Below the pieces are notes generated by a model. That model ran no database searches and was not told where the DNA came from. It saw only the letters and a list, made by a program, of their open reading frames with translations. From positions 1 to 31,218 of the forward strand of contig JAEXCD010000043.1 in assembly GCA_023393715.1 (NCBI GenBank): a stretch of 31,218 bases of DNA, written 5' to 3'. The position numbers and the translations under genes are program-made. The DNA comes from Bacillota bacterium. Its GTDB lineage: Bacteria; Bacillota; Clostridia; Tissierellales; Peptoniphilaceae. Below are positions 23,520 through 30,785 of this stretch, piece after piece; the stretch's first letter is position 1; each line of letters starts with the position of its first letter.

Positions 23520-24456
23520 ACGATTCTATTCAAAGCAGGGATTAGTGCGGATGAAACTGGCAAGGAAGCTGCTTCGCGGAAAGCCGGGCGATCGGATGAT
23601 GACGATCGATGAGCTGACGGAGGAGATGAATTGCTCACGCGGCCTGATTCAGACCGCAATTCGAGATCTCGAGCAGTCCGGGGCGCTCGTTTTGCGCAAG
23701 CGGGGCAGTCTGGGCACGTATCTCGAGGAAATCCGCTACAAGCCCCTTTGGGAGCAGACCGGCTGGGAGAGCCTCAGCGGGATTGCCCCGCTGCCCTACA
23801 CGAAGCGGCACGAGGGGCTCGCAACGAGCATCTATCAGCAGATGGGCAGGGCGGAGGTGCCGTTTCATTTCGCCTACATGCAGAGCGCGCAAATACGTGC
23901 CGAGGCGGTTTTGCACCGAAAACACCATTTCGCGACGATGTCGATGGCCGCGGCAAAGCTGCTGATCGAAAATGAGCCGCAGCTCTGTATTGCGCTGAAG
24001 CTGCCTGCACACACCTATTTAGGAGGCTATGCAATCGGGGCAATCCGGGAAGAGTGGACGGCGCTGCCGGTTTTGCGCGTGGGCATCGATCCCCTTTCAC
24101 CGGATTATTTTCACCTGATTCATCGACATTTTGATAAAAATTATGAGCGCAGGAGCGGACAGAAAATAGAATTTGTCGCGCAGCCGTATTCGCGGATGAT
24201 CGAATTGATGCAGGAAAATAAAATCGATGTAACGATCTACAATCAGGACACACTGGAGCTGGCATTTATCCGGGAGCAGTTTCACACGCGGGAGATTCTC
24301 CTGTCGGACGAGGAGCGGGAGGGGACGAGCGCCGTGTTCGTCGTGCATCGCGAAGATTATGGGATGCGTTCGCTGCTTAGCGATCTCATCGAGGTGGACG
24401 CTGTAGTGGCGACACAGGAAGCCGTTGCGAAGGGAAAAATGACGCCGATCTACTGA
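23512..24456 (+). CDS. YhfZ-type transcriptional regulator
   Basis: A 314-residue regulator. Residues 1-72 form a winged helix-turn-helix (MTIDELTEEMNCSRGLIQTAIRDL with a GALVLRKRGSLGTYL wing) of the type seen in GntR-like YhfZ. Residues about 75-314 resemble a substrate-binding-protein fold (GIAPLPYT..., IDVTIYNQDTLELAF), which is likely to sense a small effector. It is the last gene, overlapping the kinase by 8 nt, and probably controls the preceding operon, so the unit would be autoregulated. The stop codon lies inside a terminator hairpin shared with the convergent EamA gene. Confidence 0.82.
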   Translation: MDERFYSKQGLVRMKLARKLLRGKPGDRMMTIDELTEEMNCSRGLIQTAIRDLEQSGALVLRKRGSLGTYLEEIRYKPLWEQTGWESLSGIAPLPYTKRHEGLATSIYQQMGRAEVPFHFAYMQSAQIRAEAVLHRKHHFATMSMAAAKLLIENEPQLCIALKLPAHTYLGGYAIGAIREEWTALPVLRVGIDPLSPDYFHLIHRHFDKNYERRSGQKIEFVAQPYSRMIELMQENKIDVTIYNQDTLELAFIREQFHTREILLSDEEREGTSAVFVVHREDYGMRSLLSDLIEVDAVVATQEAVAKGKMTPIY

Positions 24457-24470
24457 TCGGCGTCATTTTT
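24435..24470. terminator. Bidirectional terminator inside two convergent coding ends
   Basis: AAAATGACGCCGAT and ATCGGCGTCATTTT form a perfect 14-bp stem with a CTACTG loop. A runs before and T runs after make it work both ways. The regulator's stop (24454-24456) and the EamA stop (24463-24465) both fall within it. Confidence 0.92.
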
Positions 24471-25341
24471 CGGTAAGGACACTGACAAAGCTGGAGCCGA
24501 GGATGCAGATGGCGCCGAGCACAGCGAACAGACTCATCGGTTCCCGAAGTACGATCGCGCTGACCAGAACGGCAACGACCGGATCGAGGTAGCTCAGCGC
24601 CGAGATGCTTTGCGCGGAGAGGCGGTCGAATGCGCCGAAGTAGAGCACATAGCAAAAGCCGATGTGTACGATGCCGATGGTGGCAATCAGGAGCACATCG
24701 AGGGGCGAAAACGAAAGCGCCGCAGGGGAGACCGAGTGGAGCGCATAGGGGAGGACGGTCGCCGAGGCGGCTAGGAGCTGGACGATCGTTCGGTCATAGG
24801 GCGATATGTCGGAAAGACGTTTGTTGAGCAATACCATGAGCGCGTAGAAAACCGCAGAGCCCGTGCCGAGCAGCATGCCGAGGAGCTCGTGTTCGGTGGG
24901 CGCCTTCTGCTCCAAAAAACCGCTGAGCAGGAACATGCCGCCCAAGGCGGTGAATACGCAGATGAGCTTGACCGGGGTGAGGCGTTCCTTCAGGAGAAAC
25001 GGGGAAAGCAGCACGACAAAAACGGGAGAGAAATAGTTGCACAGCGTGGCGGTCGCGATCGTGGTGTATTGATATGCTTCAAAGAGCAGGAGCCAGTTTA
25101 TTCCAATGAAGGAGCCCGACAAAAGAAGAAGGGGCAGCCTTTTTTGAAGCGTCGCGCGGTCGGGTCTTTTTCCCCCTGCGCGGAGCAGGAGATACAAAAA
25201 GGAAGCGCCGATAAAGCCCTGAGTGGAAGCGAGCACGGACACGGGAATGCGCAAACTGCGGACAAAGAGCCCCACCGTGCCAAATAGCGCGAGCGAAAAA
25301 ATGAGCTGCCATCGGGCGGCTCTCGTTGTATGTGACGGCAT
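24463..25341 (-). CDS. EamA/DMT family transporter
   Basis: A 292-residue membrane protein with ten predicted helices in two EamA repeats: first repeat from LIFSLALFGTVGLFVRSL to about 140 (GGMFLLSGF), second ending GAICILGSSFVSVL. The family exports amino acids, nucleosides and other metabolites, and the substrate is not known here. ATG 25341 follows AGGAGG with 8 nt spacing. It is convergent with the YhfZ-type regulator and divergent from ackA. There is no sign of link to the FAD/ETF unit beyond the shared terminator. Confidence 0.9.
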   Translation of the reverse strand: MPSHTTRAARWQLIFSLALFGTVGLFVRSLRIPVSVLASTQGFIGASFLYLLLRAGGKRPDRATLQKRLPLLLLSGSFIGINWLLLFEAYQYTTIATATLCNYFSPVFVVLLSPFLLKERLTPVKLICVFTALGGMFLLSGFLEQKAPTEHELLGMLLGTGSAVFYALMVLLNKRLSDISPYDRTIVQLLAASATVLPYALHSVSPAALSFSPLDVLLIATIGIVHIGFCYVLYFGAFDRLSAQSISALSYLDPVVAVLVSAIVLREPMSLFAVLGAICILGSSFVSVLTEK

Positions 25342-25369
25342 AGATCATCCTCCTGATCGAGATGCATTC

Positions 25370-25375
25370 AGTATA
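25370..25375 (-). promoter_or_regulatory. -10 element of the EamA gene
   Basis: TATACT on the minus strand, 29 bp before the start codon. No good -35 hexamer. An inverted repeat lies just upstream (25383-25403). Confidence 0.4.
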
Positions 25376-25382
25376 GCCGATT

Positions 25383-25403
25383 TTTGAGGCCTGTGCGCTC
25401 AAA
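25383..25403. promoter_or_regulatory. Inverted repeat at the -35 region of the EamA gene
   Basis: TTTGAG (25383-25388) and CTCAAA (25398-25403) with a 9-nt spacer, directly upstream of the EamA -10. Its position fits an activator or repressor site. Confidence 0.35.
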
Positions 25404-25456
25404 TGAATCTCTTTTCGTCCGGTTCGGTCGTTGAAGGAAGGGTAGGGGTGTGATAC

Positions 25457-25462
25457 TATAAT
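25457..25462 (+). promoter_or_regulatory. -10 element of ackA
   Basis: A perfect TATAAT 58 bp before the ackA start. The best -35-like hexamer (TTGAAG, 25431-25436) is 20 bp away, which is too far for a normal promoter, so only the -10 is supported. Confidence 0.45.
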
Positions 25463-25519
25463 TAAGTATGAGGTAAAGCAATTTGAAATGGACAAGAGAA
25501 TCGTATATCGGAGGAAAAA

Positions 25520-26722
25520 ATGAAGGTACTGGTCATCAACTGTGGAAGTTCATCCTTAAAATACCAGCTCTTTGACATGGACACGGAGCAAGTTCAGGCA
25601 AAGGGATTGGTCGAGCGAATCGGCATTGACGGATCCCGCCTGGTGCAGGAAATCGAAGGAAAAGACGACTACATCAATCTGACGGAGATTCCCGATCACG
25701 ATACGGGCGTCCGGCTGGTGTTTGAGGCCTTGACGGATGCAGAGCACGGAGTGCTGAAGAGCGTCGATGAGATCGCAGCGGTCGGCCATCGCGGCGTACA
25801 CGGCGGCGAAAAGATTACGGCTTCGTGTCTGATTGACGAGACGGTCATGCAGGCGCTGCGCGACAATATTCCGTTCAGCCCGCTGCACAATCCGGCCAAT
25901 ATTCAGGGCATCGAGGCCTGCCGCAAGGTTTTGGGCGATAAGCCGATGGTGGCGGTGTTCGATACGGCGTTCCATCAGACGATGCCGGCGGAAAACTACA
26001 TCTATGCTCTTCCGTACGAGCTGTACGAAAAGCACGGTATTCGTCGCTACGGCTTCCACGGAACAAGCCACCACTTTATCACGAACCGCGCGGCGGAGCT
26101 GCTGGACAAGCCGGTCGATGAGCTCAACATTATCTCCTGCCATCTGGGCAACGGCTCATCGATTACGGCCGTCAGGAACGGCAAGAGCGTGAACACGACG
26201 ATGGGGCTGACGCCATTGGAGGGCGTTCCGATGGGGACGAGAAGCGGCTCGATCGACCCGGCGATCGTGACCTTCCTGCAAAATACGCTGGGCATGAGCG
26301 TGGATGACGTCGATCGTATGATGAACAAGGAATCGGGTGTGCTCGGCATTTCCGGAAACAGCAGCGATTTCCGCGATCTGGAGCAGGCTGCGGAAAAGGG
26401 CTGTGCGCGCAGCCGTCTGGCGCTCGACATCTTCGCCGCGCGCGTGCGCGGCGTGATCGGACAATACGCCGTCGAGCTGGGCCGCGTCGATGCGATCACG
26501 TTCACGGGCGGCGTCGGTGAAAACGGAGCGAGCACGCGCGCCGATATCTGCAAGGGTCTGGAGATTTTGGGCGTGGAACTCGATCCGGAAATCAATGCGC
26601 AGCGCAAGCCGAAGGAGAAGACCATTTCGACGCCGAATTCGAAAATTCGCCTGATGGTCATCCCGACGGATGAGGAACTGATGATCGCGCGCGACACAAA
26701 AAAGATCGTGGAAGGCAAGTAA
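25520..26722 (+). CDS. ackA: Acetate kinase
   Basis: Makes ATP and acetate from acetyl phosphate (reversible), the main ATP-yielding step of acetate fermentation, in the cytoplasm. At 400 residues it has all family marks: VINCGSSSLKYQLFD at the N-terminus (phosphate loop), VGHRGVHGGE, FDTAFHQTMP, YGFHGTSHH, CHLGNGSSIT and FTGGVGENGA. ATG with GGAGG 7 nt upstream. It stands alone between its own promoter and terminator; phosphotransacetylase is not in this window. Confidence 0.98.
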   Translation: MKVLVINCGSSSLKYQLFDMDTEQVQAKGLVERIGIDGSRLVQEIEGKDDYINLTEIPDHDTGVRLVFEALTDAEHGVLKSVDEIAAVGHRGVHGGEKITASCLIDETVMQALRDNIPFSPLHNPANIQGIEACRKVLGDKPMVAVFDTAFHQTMPAENYIYALPYELYEKHGIRRYGFHGTSHHFITNRAAELLDKPVDELNIISCHLGNGSSITAVRNGKSVNTTMGLTPLEGVPMGTRSGSIDPAIVTFLQNTLGMSVDDVDRMMNKESGVLGISGNSSDFRDLEQAAEKGCARSRLALDIFAARVRGVIGQYAVELGRVDAITFTGGVGENGASTRADICKGLEILGVELDPEINAQRKPKEKTISTPNSKIRLMVIPTDEELMIARDTKKIVEGK

Positions 26723-26734
26723 ACAGTACAGACG

Positions 26735-26766
26735 AAAGGGCGTCGGATATTCCGACGTCCTTTTTT
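26735..26766 (+). terminator. Terminator of ackA
   Basis: GGGCGTCGGA-TAT-TCCGACGTCC (26738-26760, one G-T pair) followed by six T, 15 bp after the stop codon. Confidence 0.93.
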
Positions 26767-26935
26767 GATGCGACCGAACGGGAGAGCGGGTCGAAATTCG
26801 CAAAATTGAAAAGAACGGTCGGTGCGGGATACGGCGTCGGAATGGGCGAACGCGCGAGGGAGAAAGCCGGGCGCGGGTGCCAAGGGAATGGGCGCAACGC
26901 TTTCACGAATAAAAGCATAAAAGCGAAAAAGTAGA

Positions 26936-26964
26936 TTGACAATAAACATGACGTGATGTACAAT
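26936..26964 (+). promoter_or_regulatory. Promoter of the ABC importer operon
   Basis: A perfect -35 TTGACA (26936-26941), 17-bp spacer and TACAAT (26959-26964). The leader to the start at 27004 is only about 33 nt, so there is no room for a T-box or riboswitch. The stretch from 26767 to 26935 shows no gene. Confidence 0.88.
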
Positions 26965-27003
26965 GCCATCATTCTTACAAGGGAAAATTCGGAGGGTATG
27001 GAT

Positions 27004-27984
27004 ATGACAAAACGGAGAAGTCGGTTGGCTATTGCGCTGGCGGGATTGCTGCTTCTCGTCGGCTGCGGGCAGAAGAGCAGCGATACGTCCGGTTCAGCAG
27101 GAACGGCAAAGGAGGGGGTATCCATCGGAGTCATCCAGCTGGCGCCGCATAATGCACTTGATCAGAGCTATCAGGGATTCCTGGACGGGCTTGCAGAGGC
27201 AGGCTATGTCGAGGGGAAGAACCTGAAGCTCGATTTTAATAATGCGCTCGGCGATCCCAGCAATGCGACGACGATTGCCCAGAAGCTGGTCAACGAAAAG
27301 CCGGATCTGATCTTTGCCATTGCGACACCCTCGGCTCAGGCGGCGGCGAATCAGACCAGCGACATCCCCATTGTGATTACCGCGGTCACTGATCCTGAGC
27401 AGTCGGGGCTGGTCGAATCGAATGCGCGGCCGGGAGGCAATGTAACGGGCACGTCCGACCTGACGCCGGTTGCGGATCAGATCGCCCTTCTGAAGCAGCT
27501 CGTACCCGAGGCAAAACGCGTTGGGGTGCTGTTCAGCTCATCTGAGGATAACTCCATCATTCAGGCGCGGCTCGCCAGGGAGGCGATCGAGGCAAACGGG
27601 CTGGAGTACGTCGAGCTGACGGTGACAAAGACGGATGAAATCGTCTCGGTGACGCAGTCGGTGCTCGGAAAGGTCGATGCGCTCTACGTGCCGACGGATA
27701 ACCTGATTTCCGCAAATATGGGCGCGGTCACGGGCGTGACGACGCCGGCGGGGCTTCCCGTGATCTGCGGAGAGGCGGCGATGCTGGAAAGCGGCGGTCT
27801 GGCGACGACGGGAATTGACTATTATAAGCTGGGCAAGCAGTCGGCACAAATGGCGGCGTCCATTTTGAAGGGCGAATCGCAGCCGGCGGAGATGCCGATT
27901 CAGTATCAGGAGGAAAAGACACTGTCGATCAATGAGGAGGTCGCAAAGGAACTGGGGATTGAGCTGCCGTCCGGTCTGAAGTAG
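27004..27984 (+). CDS. ABC transporter substrate-binding lipoprotein (TrpX-like)
   Basis: A 326-residue extracellular binding protein of the COG2984 (ABC_sub_bind) family. ATG 27004 is chosen over 26998 because GGAGGG (26991-26996) is 7 nt away. The signal peptide ends LLLLVGC with Cys21 lipidated. The mature part has the two-lobe periplasmic-binding fold: IGVIQLAPHNALDQSYQGF at the start, IFAIATPSAQAAANQT, PIVITAVTDPEQSGLV and the C-terminal GIDYYKLGKQSAQMA. Relatives bind tryptophan/tyrosine or other small ligands. It is the first gene of a three-gene importer operon with permease and ATPase. Confidence 0.92.
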   Translation: MTKRRSRLAIALAGLLLLVGCGQKSSDTSGSAGTAKEGVSIGVIQLAPHNALDQSYQGFLDGLAEAGYVEGKNLKLDFNNALGDPSNATTIAQKLVNEKPDLIFAIATPSAQAAANQTSDIPIVITAVTDPEQSGLVESNARPGGNVTGTSDLTPVADQIALLKQLVPEAKRVGVLFSSSEDNSIIQARLAREAIEANGLEYVELTVTKTDEIVSVTQSVLGKVDALYVPTDNLISANMGAVTGVTTPAGLPVICGEAAMLESGGLATTGIDYYKLGKQSAQMAASILKGESQPAEMPIQYQEEKTLSINEEVAKELGIELPSGLK

Positions 27985-28006
27985 GCGGGACGCTCGGGAG
28001 GAGAAA

Positions 28007-28942
28007 ATGGAATTTCTGTTGGCCTTTCAGGGAGCGCTGGCGCAGGGGCTCCTGTGGGCAATTCTGGCATTGGGAACCTATATTACATTTCGGCTTTTAA
28101 GCTTTCCGGATATGACCATCGACGGTGCGTTTGCGGCCGGAGGATGCGCTGCCGCCATGGCGATTGCCGCAGGGGTGCCGCCGCTGATCGCGATGCTGTT
28201 TGCCGCGGTGATCGGCGCCTTGGCCGGCGCGGCAACCGGCTTCTTTCATACAAAGCTGGGCATTCCGGAAATTCTGGCGGGGATTTTAACGCAGATTTCG
28301 CTCTATTCGATCAATCTTCGCCTGCTCGGGCGCGCAAATCAGCCGCTTTTGAAGATGGACACCGTCTTTCGCCAGATACAGAGAGCAGGGGAGGCTCTGG
28401 GGCTGACCCTGAGTCTGGATCAGGCGGGGCTCATCGTGGGCGTCGTGCTTGTGGGCGTTGTCGTGGCTGCGTTGTATTGGTTTTTCGGCACGGAGATCGG
28501 CGCGGCGATTCGTGCGACGGGAGACAATGGAGCGATGGTGCGGGCGTTGGGACAAAACACGCATTCGGTTAAGGTGCTGGCGCTGATGATCTCAAACGCC
28601 GTCATCGGCTTCGCCGGTTCGCTCGTCGCAATGTATCAGGGCGCCGGCGATGTCGGCATGGGCGCGGGGGCGATCGTCATCGGGCTTGCCTCCATCGTGA
28701 TCGGCGAGGTGCTTTTTCCGCGTGTACGTCCCTTCTGGGCAAAGATGCTGGCGGTCGTCGTCGGTTCACTTGTCTACCGCGTCATCGTTGCGCTCGTGCT
28801 GCAGCTCGGACTCAATACCAATGATCTGAAGCTGCTGACGGCGGTCTTAGTTGCCGCGGCGCTGTATCTGCCAAAGGCGGCGTCCGGAAGACAGGCGCGG
28901 AAGCACGCGGGAGCAGTGGAAAGAGAGGATCGACATGCTTGA
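28007..28942 (+). CDS. ABC transporter permease (TrpY-like)
   Basis: A 311-residue membrane protein with about eight helices, of the COG4120 family that pairs with TrpX-type binding proteins. It begins with ALGTYITFRLLSFPDMTIDGAF and has the central GTEIGAAIRATGDNGAMVRALG loop, the likely coupling region that contacts the ATPase. GGAGG lies 7 nt before the ATG. It follows the binding protein by 22 bp and overlaps the ATPase gene by 8 nt. The C-terminal tail is hydrophilic (RQARKHAGAVEREDRHA). Confidence 0.92.
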   Translation: MEFLLAFQGALAQGLLWAILALGTYITFRLLSFPDMTIDGAFAAGGCAAAMAIAAGVPPLIAMLFAAVIGALAGAATGFFHTKLGIPEILAGILTQISLYSINLRLLGRANQPLLKMDTVFRQIQRAGEALGLTLSLDQAGLIVGVVLVGVVVAALYWFFGTEIGAAIRATGDNGAMVRALGQNTHSVKVLALMISNAVIGFAGSLVAMYQGAGDVGMGAGAIVIGLASIVIGEVLFPRVRPFWAKMLAVVVGSLVYRVIVALVLQLGLNTNDLKLLTAVLVAAALYLPKAASGRQARKHAGAVEREDRHA

Positions 28943-29729
28943 GCTGCGCGATGTGACCAAAACGTTCTACCCGGGGACCGTCAATGAAAAAAGAGCGCTC
29001 AGCCACCTGCAGCTGTGTATCGAGGACGGAGATTTCGTCACGGTAATCGGCGGAAACGGGGCCGGGAAGTCGACGCTTCTGAATATGATCTGCGGCGTGT
29101 TTCCCGTTGACGCCGGTTCGATTTTGCTGAACGGAAAGGAGCTGAAGGACATGCCGGAATATCGGCGCGCTGCTTTTCTGGGGCGCGTCTTTCAGGATCC
29201 GATGATGGGGACGGCGGCCAATATGGAAATTGAGGAAAATCTGGCCTTTGCACTGCGCCGCGGGAAGCGGCGCGGACTGGGCTGGGGGATTCGCGAGGAG
29301 GAGCGCGCGATGTACCGGGAGAAGCTGTCGCGGTTTGATTTGGGGCTGGAGAACCGGATGCATGCCAAGGTCGGCCTGCTGTCCGGCGGACAGCGTCAGG
29401 CGCTCACGCTGCTCATGGCGACGCTGAGGCGGCCGGAGCTGCTGCTTTTGGATGAGCATACGGCGGCGCTGGATCCGAAAACGGCGCAGAAGGTACTCCG
29501 GCTTACCGAGGAGCTCATTGCGGAAAACAAGCTGACAACGCTGATGATTACGCACAATATGAAGGATGCGATTCGCTTTGGGAATCGCCTGATTATGATG
29601 GATGCGGGACGGGTGATCTATGACGTGCGCGGAGAAGAAAAGGCGCGTCTTCGGGTTGAGGATCTCCTGAGGCTCTTTGAAGAGCGCGCTGAGACGCATA
29701 CGGCGACAGACCGCATGATGCTGGGCTGA
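28935..29729 (+). CDS. ABC transporter ATP-binding protein (TrpZ-like)
   Basis: A 264-residue ABC ATPase that powers the importer. Walker A is GGNGAGKST (39-47), the signature LSGGQRQALTLLM, Walker B LLLLDEHTAAL and the H-loop TLMITHNM; all catalytic residues are present. The ATG at 28935 overlaps the permease stop by 8 nt and follows AGAGAGGATC; an upstream in-frame start at 28851 would overlap the permease by 92 bp and is rejected. It is the last gene of the operon, followed by an intergenic inverted repeat rather than a clear simple terminator. Confidence 0.93.
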   Translation: MLELRDVTKTFYPGTVNEKRALSHLQLCIEDGDFVTVIGGNGAGKSTLLNMICGVFPVDAGSILLNGKELKDMPEYRRAAFLGRVFQDPMMGTAANMEIEENLAFALRRGKRRGLGWGIREEERAMYREKLSRFDLGLENRMHAKVGLLSGGQRQALTLLMATLRRPELLLLDEHTAALDPKTAQKVLRLTEELIAENKLTTLMITHNMKDAIRFGNRLIMMDAGRVIYDVRGEEKARLRVEDLLRLFEERAETHTATDRMMLG

Positions 29730-29778
29730 GCCGGGCGCGAAAGCGGGGCGTGGGCGAAGACAGACAGGTTGAAGATGT

Positions 29779-29895
29779 ACAGACAGAAAAAAGCACCCCT
29801 ATGCGGCATGCCAGAGCTTTTTCGGAGGGTCGGAAAAGGATCCGATCTTTGAAAACGGGCTCCGCGCGTCGTCGGGCGTGCTTTTTGTTGTCTGT
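29779..29895. repeat. Long inverted repeat between convergent genes
   Basis: Arms of 18 bp (29779-29796 and 29878-29895) match at 16 positions and enclose 81 bp. The arms contain AAAAAGCAC/GTGCTTTTT, so each strand ends in GTGC plus a T run, as a two-way terminator would. Smaller self-complementary parts (GGCATGCC, CGGAG/CTCCG) lie inside. A structured RNA or a small mobile repeat cannot be excluded. Confidence 0.6.
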
Positions 29896-29896
29896 G

Positions 29897-29938
29897 CGCG
29901 TTCGGATGTTACATGAACGCGTTCGGATTATACGTGAA
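29897..29938. repeat. 21-bp tandem duplication over the 3' end of the hydrolase gene
   Basis: Adjacent copies 29897-29917 and 29918-29938 match at 18 of 21 positions. The gene's TAA stop lies in the second copy; the same codon in the first is ACA. The unit is a multiple of three. Confidence 0.7.
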
Positions 29939-30683
29939 TGAGAATCTGTTCTCCTGCGCCCTCGATGGTCTGAATCCGGCAGCCGGGACGGGCCAGCTGT
30001 CTGGCGCAGTCTGCCGTGATCTCGGGATGCTCCCGGAAATGCATGGGGATGAAGATCTGAGGCTGCAGCAGGTCGAGGTAGAGGCGCGGACCGAGCATGG
30101 CTTCTGCACCGAGTCGCGGGTCGACGACGCCGAAGCCGACGTCGATGGGGTAGGGGCGGATCTGCTCGAGAATCCGCACGTAGTCGTCTACCTCCTTCTG
30201 CTGCTCCTGCGGGGTGAACTCAGCCCACTTCCATGCGTTGAGGTCACCGGAGTGGAAGAAGGAAACCTCGCCTAATTGGAAGTGGATGCTCGTCCCGAGA
30301 TCGGTGGAGCCGAAAATACGAAAGGGAATGCCCTCGACAAAGAAGTGGTCGCCCGGGTGCGTTCGGCGGACGCGCGAGGGATCGTAGATCCGCTTGAACT
30401 GCTCCGTGTCCTCCTCGGATCGGGAAAGAAGCAGAATGTTATCGCGCAGGCGGGGCGGGCGAATATCGTCCGACAGGATGTAGAAGGCCCGCTCCGATCC
30501 GGGAAGTCGGAAAATATCCGGCGTGTAGTGATCGGCATGGCCGTGCGTTACGAGAAACAGTACCTTGCGGTTCGGCGGAATGGACAGCGCGCCTTCGGCG
30601 TAGTCGATGATGATAAAGCAGTCCCTGTAGTCAATGGTAAAGCAGCTGTTGTAAACGTACTGGATTTTTATGATCTCGCTCAT
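29928..30683 (-). CDS. Metallo-beta-lactamase fold hydrolase
   Basis: A 251-residue cytoplasmic MBL-fold protein. The metal motif is THGHADH (46-52), with further ligands in FFHSGDLNAW and in MHFREHP near the C-terminus; the overall form is like UlaG-type hydrolases or those annotated as MBL-fold metallo-hydrolase. The substrate is unknown. The start is ATG 30683; the only Shine-Dalgarno (AAAAGGAG) lies about 15 nt upstream, longer than usual. It is divergent from the membrane protease gene, with back-to-back promoters. Its 3' end carries a 21-bp tandem duplication. Confidence 0.9.
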   Translation of the reverse strand: MSEIIKIQYVYNSCFTIDYRDCFIIIDYAEGALSIPPNRKVLFLVTHGHADHYTPDIFRLPGSERAFYILSDDIRPPRLRDNILLLSRSEEDTEQFKRIYDPSRVRRTHPGDHFFVEGIPFRIFGSTDLGTSIHFQLGEVSFFHSGDLNAWKWAEFTPQEQQKEVDDYVRILEQIRPYPIDVGFGVVDPRLGAEAMLGPRLYLDLLQPQIFIPMHFREHPEITADCARQLARPGCRIQTIEGAGEQILIHV

Positions 30684-30719
30684 GGTAAAAGTGTGGGCTC
30701 CTTTTCTGTGAAACGCATT

Positions 30720-30748
30720 TTTATAAGATCAAGTATAATATACCCAAA
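30720..30748 (-). promoter_or_regulatory. Promoter of the MBL hydrolase
   Basis: On the minus strand TTTGGG (30748-30743), a 17-bp spacer and TATAAA (30725-30720), about 37 bp before the start codon. Confidence 0.5.
30734..30739 (+). promoter_or_regulatory. -10 element of the membrane protease gene
   Basis: A perfect TATAAT 47 bp before the ATG at 30786. The -35 region is not recognisable. It overlaps the spacer of the divergent hydrolase promoter, so the two may exclude each other. Confidence 0.5.
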
Positions 30749-30785
30749 GTAAAAGCGATTGAGCAACATTGAGACGGAGGCCGAA

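Noticed and set aside
26767..26935. T-box or riboswitch before the ABC importer
   Set aside because: The region lies upstream of the consensus promoter and shows no T-box core or other known riboswitch pattern.
28851..28934. Upstream start for the ABC ATPase
   Set aside because: It would add 28 Arg-rich residues fully overlapping the permease; the start at 28935 gives the standard N-terminus.
29779..29895. SRP (4.5S) RNA or 6S RNA
   Set aside because: The conserved SRP tetraloop/GGAAGCAGCCAAGG region and the 6S open-complex-like bulge are absent.
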